Shown here one piece after another: positions 58,933 to 64,000 of a stretch of DNA of 64,000 nt (the stretch's first letter is position 1; each line of letters begins with the position of its first letter). Made by a program: the position numbers and the translations under genes. The notes under the pieces are model-generated. The model was not told the DNA's origin and did not search any database. It saw nothing but the letters and a program-made list of their open reading frames with translations. Origin of the DNA: Ancistrus triradiatus (lineage: Eukaryota > Chordata > Actinopteri > Siluriformes > Loricariidae); contig JAJAGP010000431.1 in NCBI GenBank assembly GCA_025084515.1, positions 62,001-126,000 of the forward strand, written 5' to 3'.

Positions 58933-60207
58933 ACACATATATACACACACCAACTGATATATATACATATACACACAGACTCGATACCAACTGATATGAA
59001 ATAACATAAATACATACATAAATAAATAAAATACAATATCATAAGCAGTATGATGTCAATATCATATCATTCCAGCCCTATTTTGAACATGTACAATATA
59101 TGTAATGTGTATATACATATATATATCAATATATAGTGAATGTAGATTTCACTCAGAAAGAAAGATGGCAAGGAACAGCATTAAAAACGAATGATCATTT
59201 ATGATCTGTACTTTAAAAATTCCATTTCAGTCAGAAGTAAGTGTAAAGCCGCCAGACCACAGCCAGTGTTTGGTGCTTCCTCGGTCACCATGGAGATAAC
59301 CACCTCCAGCAGGGAGGCGACACAGCAGCGATTTGCCAGTAAACACACACACCCCCCTACAAGTGGACCTCACGCTGCATGCAGCAAAATGAAATCCCTT
59401 GCCTTGGCAAATAAATATACACACATGCTGCTATCAACACGTGCACATGTGGAAAACTAAATATAGAACACCTTCAAATGTGTGTCGTGTGCTGGGTGCC
59501 TTCGACTGTGTGCCAGGTGAAAGTAATAGGAAGACGAAACAATCTCGGGCAAATTTGATTTCCTTTTAATAATGTAGCCACTATATGGCTGGCTCCAGGG
59601 AAAAACGAGGATTGGGATCATCTGACAGAGGAAGGCAGTCTCTGTGGAAATGGGAGACAATCTCTGATCTGAAACTATTTTTAGGGGGTATGAGTAAATC
59701 CCACCACATCACTGTATAATTCACGAAAAAAAAAAAATGCATGCAAACATAGAAAGTACAAACCTGCACTGGTCATCAGTGGCTCATCAGTATTTTGTAG
59801 GACATCGTTTAGCCTTGGCGAGTACCTCATACAATCCTGACATTCTCTAAAAAGATCTATAGAATGATCTGTAGAATGGTCTGCATTATTAAAAAAAAAA
59901 AAAAAAAAAAACATTCTCTCTCAGTCCCATTCTCTCTTTGTTTCTTTAGGATGCGACTCACACTCCACTAACTGCAACCAATTCAATTTCACAATGTGAA
60001 TATCCTTCCTCAGCCAACCATTTCTCCACAATTTTCTTGACTCATGTTGACACCTTGTCTGCTTAGCACCAAATCACAACACTGCTGGTTTATTATTGCA
60101 TAACATCTGTACTTTCACAACTCATTTCAAACTCTATTACTGAGCACTGAGCTCAATGACCATGACAATTTAGAGTCTTTGAACTTAAGAGCGTGTATCT
60201 GCTATGC
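58933..60207. other. No gene seen; TA-rich repeats and poly(A)
   Basis: TA/CA-rich short repeats at 58930-59130 and a poly(A) at 59890-59911. Open frames at 59190-59460 occur on both strands without domains. Confidence 0.5.
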
Positions 60208-60469
60208 AATTTACACTCACTGTGCACTCTATTGAGAACACCTGTACACCTACAGATTCATGCAATTATCTTATCAGTCCATTGTGTGGCAGCAATGCAA
60301 TGCATAAACTCATGCACATACAGGCCGGCAGCTTCAGGTCATGTGTACATCCAACAAAGGGGTGAGGGGGTGATCTCAGTGATTTTGACTGTGGCACAAT
60401 TGTTGGTGTCAGAGGAAATAGAAATGTAATACAATACAAACAGACAATAAAGAAAAAAACATCCACAGA

Positions 60470-61145
60470 GCGACCACTTCGGAACTCCTCAAATTCGGTT
60501 CTCAATGCAATTTGGTCAGAAAAATTTGTCTTGATTCTCGTCATTTGTTCGATACTCGGCACACTTGCGTAAACTTGTATGAGTCGAGCCACGTGACTCA
60601 TTTCAGCCATTTTTTATGATGTTTTTAATTATTTTTACATCTACATTACTGTATTCTTAGTGCAAACAAGTCCCCATGAGTCCTAAAAAGGTTAGTTTAT
60701 AAGAGTCAAAAGAAAGCAAAACAGGAATTGAATGCTCCAGAACACAGGCTAGCTTAGCAGCTACGCTAGCAATTGGAGTTCATCAATAGAGTAAGTGTTT
60801 TGCATTCACATTTCACTTTCAATCCATTACTCACTAAATAACATGAGATTTGAAGACTTTTTTTTATAAAATAAGGTGTTAATGATTTTTGTAGATTAAT
60901 ATGTTTTAAACATTATCTTACTTGACATTGCTTATCATAGTATGCATTCCATACCTCCGCTATGATACAGTATATAGACCGCTCTACCAAACAATCGTCA
61001 GTTCATGATACATTTAAGTTATGAGGGATTTGTTGGAACGTATCCCCTTTGTAAATCAGGAAGCACCTGTACAATACAACTCCATTAATGCATATAATGC
61101 CTTACACTGTGTGAAATTTCTGAATGGCCAGAATGGTTCAAGCTG
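60470..61145 (+). repeat. Dispersed Tigger-like repeat, copy 3 (Fam1)
   Basis: Matches 1700-2345 and 28480-29045 ('cctaaaaaggttag', 'taatgcatataatgcctt'). Sits between the two parts of the TcB relative, so it is the younger element. Near 61030-61075 it carries 'cgtatcccctttgtaaatca', a Tigger-type end. Confidence 0.7.
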
Positions 61146-61808
61146 ACAAAGGCTATGAGATCAGATCAGATAACCACTCTGTACAACTGTGTTCAGAATG
61201 CACAACATGTTGAACCTTGAGGCAGATCGGCTACAACAGCCGAAGACCATATCAGGATCTACCACTATCAGCCAAGAATAGAAAGCTGAAGCTGCAGTTG
61301 GCACAGGCTTAACAAAATTACACAGCTGTAGACTGGACAAACATAGCCTCATCTTGAGAATCTCCATTTCTGCTGACGCACACAGATGGTAGAGTCAGAA
61401 TTTGCCACCAACAGCATGAATCTATGAACCAAACCTTCATTGTGCCAACAGTCTGGGGTACCGGAAGTGGTGCAGTGGTGTGAGGAATGTTTATACCAAT
61501 CAATCATCGCTTTAATGCCAAAGGCTATTTGAATATTGTTGCTGACCATATGCATCCCTTCATACCCATATTATAGTGGCTACATCCAGTGTGATAATCC
61601 ACCACATCACAAAGTAAAAAGTCCCAGTGTGTTCAGTGTTCTTCAGTGGTCTTCCCAGTCACTGCACCTGAATCCACTAGAACACTTTTGGGATGTGGTA
61701 GAATGGGAGATTCGCAGCATGAAAGTGCACCTGAGATATCTGCAGGAACTGCGTCATGCAATCATGCCAACATGGTGCAGAATCTCAACTGAATCTGTGC
61801 AACTACAT
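61146..61808 (+). pseudogene. Tc1 transposase relic (TcB relative)
   Basis: Shows, in changing frames, THTDGRVRI, QCDNPPHHKVK (second Asp) and LHLNPLEHFWDVVEWEIRSM (Glu). The first Asp block is destroyed by a small rearrangement near 61345, leaving a stop. Confidence 0.85.
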
Positions 61809-61887
61809 GACACTAGCAACCACATCAATTACCACTTGACAACTGCACAACAGCTGTCAGGTGGTAATTGATGTGGTTGTTAGTGTC
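61809..61887. repeat. 37-bp-arm inverted repeat (hairpin)
   Basis: Arms 61809-61845 and 61851-61887 match at about 34 of 37 positions around a 5-bp loop (cacaa). It lies at the very end of the Tc1 relic. Confidence 0.9.
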
Positions 61888-62191
61888 TTTTTTTAAACTT
61901 CCAGTGCATTATTTAGGTTAACAATATTACAATATGACGACATGGCCAAGCAGGCTGAAAACAATTCCTTTCACTAACAAACAATTATGATGAAACATGC
62001 ATCCGGCACATTTAAACCAGAGGCAGCATCAAGACTGTTAAACCTTTGTAGTAATTAACTACAAAACAACTGCTGAAAGACCAAAATGCACTGGGGATTT
62101 TTGTTGTTATTAAATTACACTAAGATACAACATGAATAACTCTCCTCTAGAGTCTGGGACCATTGTACACAATTATATCTCTGAGAAATCC

Positions 62192-62347
62192 TTACATTTA
62201 CTTGGTAGTCACTTGGTAGTTGCTCTTATACAATGCCTAATCCAAGCAACTGTGGTTTAATGGACTAACAGTGGCAGTGCTGAGGACTTGAACTCAGGAC
62301 CTTCTGGTCCCTAGTCCAGTACCTTAACCACTGCACCATCACAGTCT
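62192..62347 (-). mobile_element. tRNA-derived SINE, copy 9, degraded
   Basis: Reverse-strand, shortened and much diverged: the 3' tail is rearranged ('cttggtagt' duplicated) and the middle has deletions. The A and B box regions are still recognisable. Confidence 0.75.
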
Positions 62348-64000
62348 TTACGCCACTTTATTTAGAGACCATAGTGATGGTGAACAGAAATTAGAGCTGG
62401 GTGGTATGACGGTATTCCGGTGTACTCAGTGTTTCTGCTACCCATATCATTGCCGCCCTTCCTTCAGAACTTTATGAAATGTCATGAAATAGCAAAACTC
62501 TTCATAGGGCTTTTAATGTGTAACGACAGATGGAGAGTGAAACAAAAGTGGAAAGCGATTATGCCCAAGGCAGAGGGAGAAGACAGAGAGAACAGAGAAA
62601 GGTAGATTAACTACTGTTAAGTTAGATAGATTTTACACCTGAAGAGAACATTTACAATGTAACGTAAAGCCCCTCGTACGCTTACGCAGGCACTGTACAC
62701 CTCATCACTGTGCCGCATTTAGGCAGTTCTATATTAAATGAAAGCGATAACTGAGACCACAGAAAGCCACAGTAGATGACATGACTCAAAATTTACACAG
62801 AGAAAGGTAGTCTTTTCTGTAAACAAACAAATGCTTAAGGCCACGTTAACTCAGCTACCATTACTACTAATCATGATACGTGATGCTGAAACCAAATCAA
62901 CTCTGGGAGAGTTTACCTATGAGAGAGCCCTAGAGCTCTTAAAAAAATAAAATGAAATTAATTTAAAAATTTTTTAAAAACACTTAAAAATTAAGGGCTC
63001 GAACCAGGCTGCCATCTTTGTGTGTAAAGATGCCACTGTTGAAAAAAATCCTAGTGGAAACAGTGATACAAGTGTATTCAAAAATGGTGACATTATTTAA
63101 AAATGATGATGGTACTTTAAAAATGTGAGGCAGCAAATTTTGCTTCACATGCTAAATTTACCTACTTAAAGCCCCACTAGGGTAGTCAAAAGACAGCCGA
63201 GTCCTCTGACAAAGACACTGTTATTGACACATAATGGACGACACCAAACACATTGGTTGCAAGATAAATTTTTTGTTTGTCCAGTAGTCATTTCCGTGTT
63301 TAACTTTAGTGTGGTGAGATTTGGTGGAGTAGATTACATTACAAACTCATAAACCAGAGATGAGAGTTGTATTTAGAAGTAGGCTGTTAAAGTTCTGAAT
63401 TTGTCCATTTCTGTGTAATTATGGCATGATATGTTTGAAACAAGGGCATTTTAATTTTACAAAGGGGAAAGTGGGTCGAATGTAATTGAAAATAACACCA
63501 TTTTTAGATATTACAAATAGCCTATTCCATGACTTGTTTCCTCTCTTAACTGTCATATCTTGACATAAGATTAGTAAATTGTATATAATTTACAGCTCTC
63601 AGTTTCTCAGAAATGCTATGGTGAATACATAGATCATAACAGCCCCATCTATGCCTTCACATCTCCTTTGATCTCCTGCGAATTGCCCTGAATTGATATT
63701 ATATTGAATATCATTCTAATAATCCACACCCCAAACCCCCTCCCAATAGACTCTCGTTAGTTTTGCATATCTGATGGTTTCCAAAACCTTAAATCATATC
63801 ACGAGTAGCAGACTGCATTATTCCTTGTTATGGACTGCTATTCCGTCTGTTTTGTATAGAAAGTGGTCAGTGAGAGATGTCTGACATTCTGATTGTTTCG
63901 TTTTTTGTATTAAAACATAAAAACACTATCATTTGTTATCATCGTACCATACCACACTATTATCTGAAGACGATATAATGGTATGAAAAAACATCAATAC
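62348..64000. other. No gene seen; possible element cut by window end
   Basis: 62395-62430 ('gagctgggtggtatgacgg', then 'tattccgg') resembles one end of a fish DNA element, and 63940-64000 ('cgtaccataccacac') could be the other end. The link is speculative. No coding region is recognised between them. Confidence 0.35.

Larger units (their letters stand above)
60208..61808 (+). mobile_element. Tc1-like TcB relative, split by a Fam1 repeat
   Basis: The 5' part (60208-60425) has the terminus 'gagaacacctgtacacctac', the 5' untranslated region and the first codons DLSDFDCGTIVG. The rest resumes at about 61146. It is the plus-strand, less deleted relative of 6945-8250; both share the DLxDFD start and the LNPxExxWDVVE end. 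Confidence 0.8.

Overview
The window looks like intergenic or intronic DNA from a ray-finned fish, probably an otophysan such as a catfish or characin. That placement is an inference from the mix of repeats: many degenerate Tc1-like elements, a tRNA-derived SINE with an L2-like tail, RTE LINE tails, hAT-, pogo- and Harbinger-like non-autonomous elements, one Ty3/gypsy-type LTR element and long dinucleotide microsatellites. The DNA is AT-rich and no open frame resembles a host exon. I find no intact host gene, no rRNA or functional tRNA, no CRISPR array and no bacterial features.

Layout. 1-8.3 kb: half of a dispersed repeat (its inverted partner lies at 21.4-21.9 kb), a Tigger-like repeat, a SINE, a dead Tc1 element (4746-5941) and a deleted Tc1 element with three nested insertions (6945-8250). 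8.3-15 kb: mostly unrecognised sequence with two copies of one Tc1 family (TcD), a hAT-like element and a SINE. 15.3-19.3 kb: a local segmental duplication built around a long-armed foldback element. 19.3-33 kb: sparse; two RTE tails with clear target duplications (22.9-23.3 and 30.7-31.4 kb), three more TcD copies and a Tigger-like repeat. 33-35 kb: the best-preserved Tc1 element, with a transposase frame broken by one frameshift, one stop and a changed catalytic residue.

35.3-38.8 kb is the most distinctive object: an LTR retrotransposon with both LTRs, a 5-bp target duplication and a G-rich polypurine tract. Its 1.86-kb interior holds only a gag-like region and a GC-rich Pro/Ala/Val/Ser repeat domain, with no pol. 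39-48 kb: a SINE pair in tandem inside a MITE, a Harbinger-like element, two more Tc1 elements and a second hAT-like copy. 49.8-51.4 kb: a nested pogo/Tigger cluster that keeps a recognisable DNA-binding fragment. 52-64 kb: a long GA tract, two more copies of Tc1 family TcE (one nearly full length and set in a TATG/CA microsatellite), three more SINEs, and a Tc1 element split by a Tigger-like insertion.

Nothing here forms a working gene set. What the window shows is a layered record of transposition: nested insertions give relative ages, target duplications mark the cleaner events, and the transposase frames are all broken. Family names in quotes (TcA-TcJ, Fam1, R1, R2) are labels used only in this annotation.
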